Of a stretch of 64,000 nucleotides of DNA, positions 8,024 to 22,577 are shown in pieces; positions within the stretch are counted from its first letter, which is position 1, and each line of letters begins with the position of its first letter. Position numbers and translations under genes: made by a program. The stretch lies in assembly GCA_050261515.1 (NCBI GenBank), contig JBLNDJ010000056.1, forward strand, positions 102,901 through 166,900. The letters are read 5' to 3'. The notes beneath the pieces are model-generated. The model saw only the letters and a program-made list of their open reading frames with translations, was not told the origin of the DNA and did no database searches. The stretch comes from JBLNDJ01 sp050261515. Its GTDB lineage: Bacteria > Acidobacteriota > Terriglobia > Bryobacterales > Bryobacteraceae.

Positions 8024-8569
8024 CTAGACCCGCAAACCCGGCACCACCGCCGGCACCCGCGCCGCGTACTGCTCGAACTCCGCCCCGAACTCCGTCCGCA
8101 GCAGCCGTTCCTCGCTCCGCACGCGCACCGCCGTCCCCACGGCGTAGATCGCCGTGAACACCGGAATGGCGATCCAGCGGCTGTCGACCAGCGCTGTCGC
8201 GAGTGTCAACCCGTAGAGCGCCGTGTAAATCGGATGGCGCACGAACCGGTACGGTCCCGACGTCACCAGTCGGTGCCCTTCCACCAGCCGCGCCTGGTAC
8301 GCGAATTGCCGCCCCAGCGCGCGCTCGCTCGCGCGCATGATCCACACCGACGCCGCCGCGAGCGCGACCGCCGCGATGCCCACCGCCAACCCCGCCTCCG
8401 AGCCCCGCCTGAGCCCGAAGACCACCGCGATCGACAAGCCCTGAATCGCCAGCCCCGCGCCCCAGCGCCGCCCCCGCTTCACCTCGCGCGCCTGCGGCGG
8501 GCGCTTGCGAAACGCGAGCGAAGCGAACAACACCACCCAGCAGGCGTAAACCGCCATCGAGAACAGCAT
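8024..8569 (-). CDS. Isoprenylcysteine carboxylmethyltransferase-like membrane protein
   Basis: A 181-residue integral membrane protein with about five helices. The C-terminal half carries the family signature LVTSGPYRFVRHPIY, which forms the SAM pocket in the ICMT/PEMT/NnrU-like superfamily. Bacterial members methylate lipids or unknown small substrates rather than CAAX proteins. It begins 2 bp after the LysR gene stop on the same strand, so the two are probably cotranscribed. The substrate cannot be told from the sequence. Confidence 0.82.
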   Translation of the reverse strand: MLFSMAVYACWVVLFASLAFRKRPPQAREVKRGRRWGAGLAIQGLSIAVVFGLRRGSEAGLAVGIAAVALAAASVWIMRASERALGRQFAYQARLVEGHRLVTSGPYRFVRHPIYTALYGLTLATALVDSRWIAIPVFTAIYAVGTAVRVRSEERLLRTEFGAEFEQYAARVPAVVPGLRV

Positions 8570-8571
8570 CC

Positions 8572-9462
8572 CTAAACCTCCCGCGCGGGCTCCTCGGTCA
8601 GCATCTCCAGAAAACGCTGCGCCGCGCGATGGAACTTCTTCCGCCGCCTGTGTATGATCCCCACCGGCCGCACCAGCGCCGCGCCGATCGGAATCGCCAC
8701 CAGCCGCCCGTCTTCGATCTCCGCCCGCATCGATCGCACCGGCAATATGCTGATCCCCGACCCCAGCGCCACAGCTTCTTTCACGGACTGGATGTTGTCG
8801 AACTGCATCGCCAGCTTCACCGCGACGCCATGTTCGCGGAAAAACCGGTCGATCTCCTGCCGGATCGGAAGCTCTTCATCGAACGCGACGAAGTCCTGCC
8901 CTTCCAACATCGCGGGGGCCAGCCGCCGCCGCTTTCCCAGCGGATGCGCAGGAGCGGCCGCCACCGCCATTCGCTCTTCCCGCCACGGCAGCACCTCGAT
9001 CTGCCGCGTCGCCTGCGGATAACTCACGCAGCCCAAATCCGCCCGGTCCGCCAGCACGCGCTCGTACACGTTGTCCGGCCGCAGGTACTCGACTTCGATC
9101 CGCGCGTGCGGGAAGCGCCGCGAGAACTCCTCCTTCAGCCGCCCCATCTCCGAGATTCCGACCGAGTAGATCGACGCCACCCGCACCGTCCCCTCGACTT
9201 CTGTCTTCAGACCCTCGAGCGCGACCGCGAATTCTTCCTGGCGCTGCAACACGTCGCGGCAGAGATCGCAGTATAGCCGCCCCGCCGGAGTGACCGTGAA
9301 CGGCCGCGTCGAACGGTCGAGCAGCGTGACCCCCAGGCGCGCCTCCAACTCCTGCACGTGCTGGCTCGCCGCCGACTGGCTTACGCCGTTAAGCGCCGCT
9401 CCCCGGCTGATGCTTTTCTCCAGAACGATGTCCCGAAACAGGCTTAAATGATCGAAGCTCAC
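8572..9462 (-). CDS. LysR-family transcriptional regulator, probable regulator of gltBD
   Basis: A 296-residue DNA-binding regulator. The N-terminal winged HTH (about residues 3-62) shows the LysR pattern (ISRGAALNGVSQSAASQHVQ, then LEARLGVTLLDR); the rest is the periplasmic-binding-like effector domain. It is divergent from gltB with a 147-bp intergenic region containing a T-N11-A dyad. The position matches GltC-type regulation of glutamate synthase in Bacillus, where a LysR protein sits divergent from gltAB; that the same logic holds here is inference. It may also regulate itself, since the dyad is 19 bp from its own start. Confidence 0.9.
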   Translation of the reverse strand: MSFDHLSLFRDIVLEKSISRGAALNGVSQSAASQHVQELEARLGVTLLDRSTRPFTVTPAGRLYCDLCRDVLQRQEEFAVALEGLKTEVEGTVRVASIYSVGISEMGRLKEEFSRRFPHARIEVEYLRPDNVYERVLADRADLGCVSYPQATRQIEVLPWREERMAVAAAPAHPLGKRRRLAPAMLEGQDFVAFDEELPIRQEIDRFFREHGVAVKLAMQFDNIQSVKEAVALGSGISILPVRSMRAEIEDGRLVAIPIGAALVRPVGIIHRRRKKFHRAAQRFLEMLTEEPAREV

Positions 9463-9480
9463 TGGCGTCCCCAGAATAAC

Positions 9481-9495
9481 ATAAGCACATCTTAT
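9481..9495. promoter_or_regulatory. LysR-type binding box (T-N11-A dyad)
   Basis: ATAAGCACATCTTAT: perfect 5-bp arms ATAAG/CTTAT with a 5-base spacer, fitting T-N11-A. The centre at 9488 lies about 65 bp upstream of the predicted gltB transcription start, the usual place for a LysR recognition site. Confidence 0.7.
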
Positions 9496-9517
9496 TTAGA
9501 ACCAAAATAATTTTCGA

Positions 9518-9546
9518 TTGACTAATATTGCGGTTTTCGCTATCCT
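9518..9546 (+). promoter_or_regulatory. Sigma70-type promoter of gltBD
   Basis: TTGACT (9518-9523), 17-bp spacer, TATCCT (9541-9546). Predicted start about 9553, giving a leader of roughly 57 bases before the gltB ATG. Confidence 0.7.
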
Positions 9547-9609
9547 AAACGAAATTCCGCCGCGGGCGGCATCCGTTCCAAAACGAACGAAAGGGCAATC
9601 GAAATCGCA

Positions 9610-15586
<5,977 letters not shown>

Positions 15587-15597
15587 CAGACTGAACC

Positions 15598-16317
15598 TTG
15601 GCCCCTTACCAGTGGATTCTCGGCGCCGCGTGCGCCTTTATCGCCGGCGTCGCGAAGACCGGCGTTCCCGGGCTCGGCATCGTCATCGTGCCCCTCATGG
15701 TCCTGGCCGCGGGCGATGCACGGCAGGGCGCGGGCTGGCTGCTGCCGCTGCTGTGCACGGCCGACATCTTCGCGGTCGTCGTGTGGCGGCGTCACGCCGC
15801 GGCGAAGAAACTGTTCGCGCTCGCTCCATGGGTGCTGGCCGGAGTGGCGGCGGGTGCGGTCGCGCTTTCGTGGAGCGAGCACACGCTGCGGATCATGGCC
15901 GGAACCATCGTCACCCTGATGCTGGCGGCCTACCTGCTCAGGCGCCACGCGCCGGGCGTGTTCCGCGCCGCGGGGCCGGCGGCGCCCTACGGGATCGCCG
16001 CGGGGTTCGCCACTACGGTCGCCAACGCCGCGGGCCCGGTCATGAATCTCTACCTGCTGAGCAAAAAGCTCAAGAAGGAAGAGTTCATCGCGACCGGCGC
16101 GTGGTTCTTCTTCCTGATCAATCTGACGAAGGTGCCGGTCTACACCTGGCACGGCCTCATCACGCCGCGGTCGCTGGCATTCGACGCGATGCTCGCGCCG
16201 GCGGTGGTGCTCGGCGCGGCGACCGGCCGGTGGCTCGTCAGCCGCATGTCCGAGCGCGTCTTCGAGTTCCTGGTGGTGTCGCTGACGGCGGTCTCGACGG
16301 TGCTGCTGTTCGTGTAG
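15598..16317 (+). CDS. TauE/SafE-family anion exporter
   Basis: A 239-residue polytopic inner-membrane protein with about seven or eight hydrophobic helices and the family patterns GVAKTGVPGLGIVIVPLM near the N-terminus and TTVANAAGPVMNLYLL in the middle. Relatives move sulfite, sulfoacetate or other small organic anions. The start is TTG, 11 bp after gltD, so it probably belongs to the glt transcript, though a link to glutamate synthesis is not obvious. Confidence 0.85.
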   Translation: MAPYQWILGAACAFIAGVAKTGVPGLGIVIVPLMVLAAGDARQGAGWLLPLLCTADIFAVVVWRRHAAAKKLFALAPWVLAGVAAGAVALSWSEHTLRIMAGTIVTLMLAAYLLRRHAPGVFRAAGPAAPYGIAAGFATTVANAAGPVMNLYLLSKKLKKEEFIATGAWFFFLINLTKVPVYTWHGLITPRSLAFDAMLAPAVVLGAATGRWLVSRMSERVFEFLVVSLTAVSTVLLFV

Positions 16318-16343
16318 CGCCTACCGGAATTCGAGGAGTCTGG

Positions 16344-16733
16344 TCACGAGTTGAAAAGATCCTGTGTGCGGACGTTCAGCAGCACCCACAGGCCGTAGAT
16401 GCCGAGTGCGGTGCCGAACGGAACGCCGGGCAGGCTGATCGCCGCGAGCACGATGCCGAGGATGCGCGCCCACGGGCGGTAATGAAGCAGGCCGATGCCC
16501 GCGATGATGCCGGGCACGGAGGTTGCCGCCAGCACCACAAACAGCACGGCGCCAACGATGCGAAGGATGGGGGCGACCGCTTGGGGCGGAACTTCGCCCG
16601 TATCGACGTGGATGCCTGAGGCGACCAGGCCGGCGATGCCGCCCAACAGGCCGAGCAGAAGGAGCCCGGCCAGCACTCCGAGTACGCCCAGCACGATGCT
16701 CAGGACTGCCAGGATACGGACGTGTTTTTCCAT
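16344..16733 (-). CDS. Small membrane protein of unknown function
   Basis: A 129-residue protein with four hydrophobic segments (ILAVLSIVLGVLGVLAGLLL; ILRIVGAVLFVVLAATSVPG; ARILGIVLAAISLPGVPFG; and one near the end). The ATG at 16733 (MEKHVR) starts inside the dehydrogenase gene, overlapping it by 34 bp, so the two are likely translated from one message. It resembles DUF4064-like or YIP1-like small membrane proteins in general character, but no specific family is recognised. Confidence 0.65.
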   Translation of the reverse strand: MEKHVRILAVLSIVLGVLGVLAGLLLLGLLGGIAGLVASGIHVDTGEVPPQAVAPILRIVGAVLFVVLAATSVPGIIAGIGLLHYRPWARILGIVLAAISLPGVPFGTALGIYGLWVLLNVRTQDLFNS

Positions 16734-17845
16734 TGCCGCTCCTCTCCGGATGGCCCGCCGGCGAGAGCGCGCGCGACGGCTTCGGCCATCTGGCGCGTGG
16801 TGGCCGCGCCTCCCATATCGTAGGTTCGCACTTCGCCGCGCGCGACCACGTCGGCCACCGCCTGCTCGATGCGCGCCGCCTTGCCGCCTTCGCCGAGCCA
16901 CTCGAGCATCATTTCGGCAGCCATGATCGCGGCGAGCGGATTCACCTTGTTCTTGCCCGCGTACTTTGGGGCCGAGCCGTGCGTGGGCTCGAAGACGGCG
17001 TATTCGTCGCCGATGTTGCCGCTGTAGCCGAAGCCCATGCCTCCCACCAGTTGCGCGCAGAGGTCCGAGAGGATGTCGCCGAACAGGTTCGTGGTGACGA
17101 TGACATCGTAGTTCCGCGGATTTTTCAGCAGCCACATGCACATCGCGTCCACGTTGGCGGTTTCGAACTCGATGCGGGGATACTCGGCCGCGACTTCTTT
17201 CGCCGCTTCGAGAAACACGCCGCAGGTTTCGCGCAGCACGTTGGCTTTGTGGACCGCGGTGACCTTGCGGCGGCCGTGCTTCACAGCGTATTCGAAGGCC
17301 GCGCGGACGATGCGGCGCGAGCCGTCGCGCGTCACGCTGCGGAGCGAGAGGGCGGCGGCGTTCGGGATGCGCTCCATGCCGCGCTCGTGGCGGAGGCTTT
17401 CGGGCACGCAGGGAAACTCGACGCCGATGTACATGCCCTCGGTGTTTTCGCGGAAGACGACGAGGTCGATGCCTTCGCGGTAGTTGAGCGGATTGCGCGG
17501 GAAGGCGATGCAGGGGCGCAGGCAGACGTAGAGGTCGAGCAACTGGCGCATGCGAACGATGGGACTGCGGTAAACGAGGCCCTTGCCTTGCAGCTCCGGG
17601 GCGAGCTCCCGCTGCGCTTCGGGTCCGGGCTTCGAGGTGATGGCTCCGAAGAAGGCGCAATGGGTCGAGCGCAGCAGATGGATGGTGCGTTCGGGGAGGG
17701 CGTCGCCTTCTTTACACCAGAAATCCCACCCGATGTCGCCGGGGATGTATTCGGCTTCGAAGTTCGCGGCGTCGAGCACGAGGCGGGCGGCTTCTGAGAC
17801 TTCGACGCCGATGCCGTCTCCGGGCAGCCAGGCTATTCGGTGCAT
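16700..17845 (-). CDS. Isocitrate/isopropylmalate dehydrogenase family protein (paralogue, not LeuB)
   Basis: NAD(P)-dependent beta-decarboxylating dehydrogenase, 381 residues. Seen: WLPGDGIGVEV at the N-terminus, the substrate-loop motif VVFRENTEGMYIGVE, the catalytic-Lys region VTAVHKANVLR, the Asp-rich metal site TTNLFGDILSD and EPTHGSAPKYAGK for the cofactor. RENTEG is the isocitrate/homoisocitrate/tartrate-type pattern, whereas the leucine-pathway LeuB in this window has RELTGGIYYG. It is the fourth gene of a coupled operon with a lyase and LeuC/LeuD-type subunits, overlapping the LeuD-like gene by 13 bp. The substrate is probably a 3-substituted malate such as isocitrate or a homologue, but it cannot be fixed here. 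Confidence 0.88.
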   Translation of the reverse strand: MHRIAWLPGDGIGVEVSEAARLVLDAANFEAEYIPGDIGWDFWCKEGDALPERTIHLLRSTHCAFFGAITSKPGPEAQRELAPELQGKGLVYRSPIVRMRQLLDLYVCLRPCIAFPRNPLNYREGIDLVVFRENTEGMYIGVEFPCVPESLRHERGMERIPNAAALSLRSVTRDGSRRIVRAAFEYAVKHGRRKVTAVHKANVLRETCGVFLEAAKEVAAEYPRIEFETANVDAMCMWLLKNPRNYDVIVTTNLFGDILSDLCAQLVGGMGFGYSGNIGDEYAVFEPTHGSAPKYAGKNKVNPLAAIMAAEMMLEWLGEGGKAARIEQAVADVVARGEVRTYDMGGAATTRQMAEAVARALAGGPSGEERQWKNTSVSWQS

Positions 17846-18330
17846 AGGCGTTTCAGATACGGAATGAGGCCGCCGGCTTCGAGCAACTCCGCCGCGCGCG
17901 GGTCGAGGGGCGCGGCCTGGAAGGTTTCCAGCGTGTCGAGGTTCAGGATGCGGCCTGAGGCGATGTCGAGCAGCAGGTCGTCGCCGGGCTGCAAGTGCTC
18001 AACGGCTCCGGGACAGACCACCGCGGGCAGGCCGAGGTTGATCGAGTTCCTGAAGAAGATGCGGGCGAAGGAGACGGCGATCACCGCCTTTGCTCCGGCG
18101 TATTTCAGTGCCGCAGTGGCCTGCTCGCGGCTCGAGCCGCAGCCGAAGTTCTTTCCGGCGACGATGAAGCCGCCGGGCTGGAGCTTCGCGCGGATGTCGG
18201 GGTAGGCGAGCTCGAACAGGTGCTCGGGCGTTTTCTCGCGGTCCGTGATGTTGAGGTAGCGGCCCGGATAGATGATGTCCGTGTCGATGTTGTCGCCGAG
18301 CTTCGCTGTGACGATGCCGCGCAGGGTCAT
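17833..18330 (-). CDS. LeuD-like hydro-lyase small subunit (archaeal/HACN type)
   Basis: Small subunit (165 residues) of an aconitase-superfamily isomerase, paired with the LeuC-like protein encoded just upstream. Seen: DNIDTDIIYPGRYL at the N-terminus and the swivel-domain motif GKNFGCGSSREQA. The length and form match the short archaeal/Thermus-type subunit rather than the 199-residue bacterial LeuD present at 39856-40455. The loop that sets substrate choice reads YLNI; from memory, isopropylmalate isomerases of this class have YLVY/YLVM and homoaconitase YLRT, so neither matches. The start at 18330 overlaps the large-subunit stop by 4 bp. Confidence 0.88.
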   Translation of the reverse strand: MTLRGIVTAKLGDNIDTDIIYPGRYLNITDREKTPEHLFELAYPDIRAKLQPGGFIVAGKNFGCGSSREQATAALKYAGAKAVIAVSFARIFFRNSINLGLPAVVCPGAVEHLQPGDDLLLDIASGRILNLDTLETFQAAPLDPRAAELLEAGGLIPYLKRLCTE

Positions 18331-19610
18331 GCCGCCACTCCCTTGATCACTTCGCCCGGATGAACGATGGCTCCGGCGACGGCCGAGGCCGCGACGACGG
18401 CGGGCGAGGCGAGATATACGCGCGAATCCTTGCTTCCCATGCGGCCGAGGAAGTTGCGATTCGTGCTCGAGATGCAGACTTCGCCCGCGGCGAGGATGCC
18501 CTGATGCACGCCGACGCACGGGCCGCAGCCGGGCGGGTTCACGATGGCGCCCGCCTGGACCAGCACCTGTATGTAGCCGAGGCGGATCGCTTCGAGGTAG
18601 ATTTCCTGCGACGCGGGGATCACGATGAGGCGCGTGCGCGGGTGCACGCGCTGGCCATCGAGGATCTGGGCCGCGGCTTCGAAGTCTTCGAGGCGCCCGT
18701 TGGTGCAGCTTCCGAGCACGGCCTGGTTGACCATGAGGCCGCTTACTTCAGATAGCGGACGGACGTGGTCCACCGCGTGCGGGCAGGCGACCTGCGGCTC
18801 GCGGATGGCGTCGGTCGCATCGATCTTGACGACGCGTTCATACCGGGCGCCGGGGTCGGGCGCGTAACGCGGCGACATGGGGAGCACGCGCGAGGCGCGG
18901 CGCGCGACATAGCGCAGCAGCTTTTCGTCCACGGGAGTAAAGGCCGCCTTGGCTCCCATTTCCATGGCGAGATTGGCGAGCACCATGCGGCCCGCGATGC
19001 TGAGGTCGCGGATCACGGGGCCGTCGAACTCGACGGCGCGGTAATCGGCGCCGTCCGCGCCGAGCCGGCCGATGATGTAGAGGATCAGGTCCTTCGCGGA
19101 GATCCAGCGGCGCAGCTCGCCTTCGACTTCGATCCGGATGGTGGAGGGAACCTTGAACCAGAGCTTGCCTTCGGTCCAGACTCCGGCCATTTCGGTGGCG
19201 CCGATGCCGGCGGCGAAGGCGCCGAAGGCGCCGTGCGTTGTGGTGTGGGAGTCGGTGCCGACGACGACCATGCCCGGGAGCACGTGGCCGTTTTCGGCGA
19301 GCACCTGGTGGCAGATTCCGCCGCGGCCGATGTCGTAGAACGCCAGGATTCCCTGCTGGCGGACGAAGTCGCGGATGGCTTTGTGGGTGGCGGCGGTCTT
19401 CTCCGATTCGGCGGGGACGCGGTGATCGAGGATGATGACGATCTTGCCCGGATCCCAGACGTTGCGCACGCCGATTTCCTGAAAACTCTTGCGGACCAGA
19501 TCGGCGTTCTCGTGCGAGAGAGCCAGATCGACCGAGGCGACGACGATTTCGTCGGGCGAGACGGATTCGCGTCCGGAAGCGCGGGCCAGGATCTTCTCGG
19601 CGAGCGTCAT
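18327..19610 (-). CDS. LeuC-like hydro-lyase large subunit (homoaconitase/IPMI-2 class)
   Basis: 4Fe-4S aconitase-family catalytic subunit, 427 residues, the short class (LeuC2, homoaconitase, dimethylmalate dehydratase), not the 466-residue bacterial LeuC found at 38454-39854. Cluster cysteines are in LGSCTNGRLEDFE and PPGCGPCVG; VVGTDSHTTTHGAFGAF is the active-site motif. With the small subunit it should isomerise or dehydrate a hydroxylated di- or tricarboxylate. It overlaps the lyase stop by 4 bp (ATGA), and the small subunit overlaps its own stop the same way, so the three genes are translationally coupled. The frame stays open upstream of 19610, but the MTLAEKIL start is the family N-terminus. 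Confidence 0.9.
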   Translation of the reverse strand: MTLAEKILARASGRESVSPDEIVVASVDLALSHENADLVRKSFQEIGVRNVWDPGKIVIILDHRVPAESEKTAATHKAIRDFVRQQGILAFYDIGRGGICHQVLAENGHVLPGMVVVGTDSHTTTHGAFGAFAAGIGATEMAGVWTEGKLWFKVPSTIRIEVEGELRRWISAKDLILYIIGRLGADGADYRAVEFDGPVIRDLSIAGRMVLANLAMEMGAKAAFTPVDEKLLRYVARRASRVLPMSPRYAPDPGARYERVVKIDATDAIREPQVACPHAVDHVRPLSEVSGLMVNQAVLGSCTNGRLEDFEAAAQILDGQRVHPRTRLIVIPASQEIYLEAIRLGYIQVLVQAGAIVNPPGCGPCVGVHQGILAAGEVCISSTNRNFLGRMGSKDSRVYLASPAVVAASAVAGAIVHPGEVIKGVAA

Positions 19611-20533
19611 GCGTTCACCGCGTATTTCTCCTCCAGCGTGGCGCGGGGAAGAAACTCGTCCTCCAATTTCCGGTATTCGGGCAGGCCGACGAAGCTGGTG
19701 TATTCGGTGAAGCTCGACATCCAGTCGGCCTGGCCTTCGAGCAGGCCGGTGGGGGAGGCGTGGAGCGCTTCGAAGAACCTCTTCAGCGCGCGGTGCATGA
19801 CGAGGATGGAGGCGATGGGGACGCTGACGCGCGCGACGCCGAGGCGGGCGAGCTCGGGAATGGGGACAAGCTCGGTTTTGACGCCGGTGACGCCGTCCAT
19901 CACGTTCACGGAGACGAGGCCGTGGGTTTCCCAGACGGCGCGCTCGATGTCGTCGCGGGTGCGAATGCCGTCGATGAAGGCCATGTCGGCGCCGGCGTCG
20001 ATGTAAACATTGGCGCGGCGGATGGCCTCGGCGAGCCCGTAGACGGCGCACGCATCGGTGCGGGCGTTGATGACGAGGTCCGCGCCGAGGCGTTCGCGCA
20101 CCCGCGCCATGGCCCGGACCTTGCCCGCCATTTCCTCGGCGCTGATGACCTGCTTGCCTTCGAGGTGGCCGCAGCGCTTGGGGAAGAGCTGGTCTTCCAT
20201 ATTGACGCCGGCGACGCCCATGGCTATGAGGCGCTCGGTGACTTCGATGACGTTGAGGGCATTGCCGCCGCCGGTGTCGATGTCGGCCATGACGGGAATG
20301 CGAACGGCTCGGACGATGTCCCAGGTGCGGTCGAGGATGTCCTTCATCTGGACCGCACCGACGTCGGGCTTGCCGAGCAGGCTGCCGGCGAGGCCGAATC
20401 CGCTGACCTGAATGGCTTCAAAGCCGGCGGCTTCGATGAGCTTGGCGCTGAGAGCGTCGTGACAGCCAGGCACGACCAGCGCCTTACGTCGCTCGAGTTT
20501 TTCCTTCAGGATTTTCGCTGCGTTGTTACCCAT
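19607..20533 (-). CDS. Isocitrate lyase/PEP mutase superfamily carbon-carbon lyase
   Basis: A 308-residue TIM-barrel enzyme of the methylisocitrate lyase/dimethylmalate lyase/oxaloacetate decarboxylase group. Seen: the Mg-site motif MADIDTGGGN, ending in GVAGVNMEDQ, and the catalytic loop KRCGHLEGK with its Cys. It should cleave a 3-substituted malate to glyoxylate or pyruvate plus a dicarboxylate, or run a related retro-Claisen reaction. It is first in the operon, followed by LeuC-like, LeuD-like and dehydrogenase genes. PrpB (methylcitrate cycle) is an alternative, but no methylcitrate synthase or dehydratase is near. The start at 20533 is chosen over the much longer open frame because MGNNAAKILKEKL matches the family start. 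Confidence 0.88.
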   Translation of the reverse strand: MGNNAAKILKEKLERRKALVVPGCHDALSAKLIEAAGFEAIQVSGFGLAGSLLGKPDVGAVQMKDILDRTWDIVRAVRIPVMADIDTGGGNALNVIEVTERLIAMGVAGVNMEDQLFPKRCGHLEGKQVISAEEMAGKVRAMARVRERLGADLVINARTDACAVYGLAEAIRRANVYIDAGADMAFIDGIRTRDDIERAVWETHGLVSVNVMDGVTGVKTELVPIPELARLGVARVSVPIASILVMHRALKRFFEALHASPTGLLEGQADWMSSFTEYTSFVGLPEYRKLEDEFLPRATLEEKYAVNA

Positions 20534-20633
20534 GGACACAATTCCCCGGCCCTCTATCCTAGTACACAAACGCGTCCGAAGAAATGATGCCGGGAGTGCC
20601 GGATTTCTGTCGTGCGGAAGCAGGCGTGACTCG

Positions 20634-22577
20634 TCAGGGGTCGGGCAGCAGCTTGCGCAGGGAGCCCGGGATTTGCGAGCCATTGCCGTCGGGCGAAGGC
20701 GCAGAGGCGGCCTCTTCTTCGGTTGCGGGCTCGGCGGACGGGCCTTCTCCGGGGGCCAGGAAGAGGTTTTCTTCAATGCCGTGCTGGCGGGTGTAGAGGT
20801 CCCAGTAGCGGCCGCGGAGGCCGAGGAGGGAGGCGTGGGTTCCTCTTTCGATGATGCGGCCGGCTTCGACCACCAGAATTTGGTCCGCGCGGCGGATGGT
20901 CGAGAGGCGGTGCGCGATCACGAATGTCGTGCGGCCTTGCATCAGGTAGGCGAGACCGCGCTGGATGGCGGCTTCCGATTCCGAGTCGAGGCTCGAGGTG
21001 GCTTCGTCGAGGATCAGGATGCGCGGGTCGGCCAGGATGGCTCGCGCGATCGAGACGCGCTGCCGCTGGCCTCCGGAGAGCTTCACGCCTCGCTCGCCCA
21101 CCACGGTGTCGTACTTGTCTTCGAAGGCCTCGGCGAATTCGTCCACTCGCGCGATGCGGCAGGCTTCGAGGATTTCCTCTTCGGTTGCGTCCGGGCGGCC
21201 GAAGGCGACGTTCTCGCGGATGGTGCCGTCGAACAGGAAGCTTTCCTGGAGCACGACGCCGAGCTGGCTGCGGTAAGAGGCGAGGCGCACGGTGGCGAGT
21301 TCCGCGCCGTCCACGAGGATGCGGCCGGAGGCGGGTTTGTAGAATGCCGCGAGCAGGCCGATGATGGTGGACTTGCCCGAGCCGGAGGACCCGACCAAGG
21401 CCGTGACAGTGCCGGGCTGCGCCTCAAAGGAGATCTCGTGCAGCACGGGCTTTCCCTCTTCGTACGCGAAAGTGACGTCTTCGAAGATCACTTCTCCGCG
21501 TAGAGGTCCGAGCGCGACGGTGCGGTCCGGGTCTTCGTCTTCGGGGCGCTCGGCGAGGACTTCGCGCGTGCGGTCGAGGCCGGCTATGGCTTCGGTGAGC
21601 TGCGTGCCGATTCCGACTACCTGAAAGACGGGGGCAACCAGGAAGGCGAGGAACGCGGTGAAGGTGACGAAGCCGCCGAGCGTGATGGAGTTGGCGAGCG
21701 TCTGGCGCGCGCCGACGTACATGATGAGCCCGCCCACCAGGCCGAGAACGACAGTGGCTGCTAGGCTCAGCAGCGAGGTCGCCGTGAGCGAGCGCAGCAC
21801 GTTGGCGAGAAGGCGCGCAACTCCGCCCGAGAAGACCTCGGCCTCGCGCGCTTCGGCGTGGTAGCCCTTGACGACGCGCACGCCGCCGAGCGATTCAGTG
21901 AGACGTCCGGTGACCTCGGCGTTGATGCGGCCGCGCTCGCGGAAGATGGGGCGCACGGTGCGGAAGGCGCGGCGCAGCACGATCGCGAAGCCGGCGAGAA
22001 GAACAAGCGCGATGCCGGTGAGCAGCGGGCTGATGCGCACGAGCACAACGAGCGCGATTGCGGCGGTGAACAGGCCTCCGACGAACTCGATCAGGCCGGT
22101 GCCGATCAGGTTCCGCATGCCTTCGACGTCGGTCATGATGCGCGAGACGAGCACGCCGGTCTTGTTCGAGTCGTAGTAGGCGACCGGGAGGCGGCCGACG
22201 TGCGCCTGCACCTTGCGCCGCAGCTCGGCGATGAGGCGCTGCGCGGCCTTCGAAAGCACCTGCGTGAGAGCGAACGAGGTGGCGCCCTGGATGAGCGTGG
22301 CCCCGAGCACCGCCGCCACGAGCCGGACGAGCAGGCCGGCGTGGCGCTTCCCGATGACGTCATCGATGAGGAACTTGGTCGAGGCGGGGAGGACAAGCCC
22401 GGCGGCGCGATTGATCAGGATGAGGACCAGGCCGAGTGCGAGCACCCAGCGCCGGGGCCTTACAAGCTCCCAGACGTGCGGGAGCAGAGCCCACGCGGAC
22501 TCCGTCTTGGGTCGCTGCTCCCCGCGCGCGCCGCGCGGCGAACGTTCAGCGCGAAGACGCGGTGGCCCCAGCCGCAA
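20634..22577 (-). CDS. ABC transporter, fused permease and ATPase (MsbA/multidrug type)
   Basis: A 647-residue half-transporter that should work as a homodimer exporter in the inner membrane. Six-helix permease domain at about residues 40-335, then the nucleotide-binding domain with Walker A GSSGSGKST, Q-loop VVLQESFLF, signature LSGGQRQR, Walker B ILILDEATSSLDSE and the switch His in VIAHRLS. A Pro/Ala/Glu-rich tail of about 50 residues follows. Possible cargo is lipid or drug. The start overlaps the upstream TIM-barrel gene by 32 bp; the first 30 basic residues are poorly conserved in type, so the true start could be slightly downstream. Confidence 0.92.
   Translation of the reverse strand: MRLGPPRLRAERSPRGARGEQRPKTESAWALLPHVWELVRPRRWVLALGLVLILINRAAGLVLPASTKFLIDDVIGKRHAGLLVRLVAAVLGATLIQGATSFALTQVLSKAAQRLIAELRRKVQAHVGRLPVAYYDSNKTGVLVSRIMTDVEGMRNLIGTGLIEFVGGLFTAAIALVVLVRISPLLTGIALVLLAGFAIVLRRAFRTVRPIFRERGRINAEVTGRLTESLGGVRVVKGYHAEAREAEVFSGGVARLLANVLRSLTATSLLSLAATVVLGLVGGLIMYVGARQTLANSITLGGFVTFTAFLAFLVAPVFQVVGIGTQLTEAIAGLDRTREVLAERPEDEDPDRTVALGPLRGEVIFEDVTFAYEEGKPVLHEISFEAQPGTVTALVGSSGSGKSTIIGLLAAFYKPASGRILVDGAELATVRLASYRSQLGVVLQESFLFDGTIRENVAFGRPDATEEEILEACRIARVDEFAEAFEDKYDTVVGERGVKLSGGQRQRVSIARAILADPRILILDEATSSLDSESEAAIQRGLAYLMQGRTTFVIAHRLSTIRRADQILVVEAGRIIERGTHASLLGLRGRYWDLYTRQHGIEENLFLAPGEGPSAEPATEEEAASAPSPDGNGSQIPGSLRKLLPDP

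Noticed and set aside
16523..19998. Plus-strand frames opposite the lyase/isomerase/dehydrogenase operon
   Set aside because: The minus strand carries intact catalytic motifs throughout; the plus frames are low-complexity shadows.
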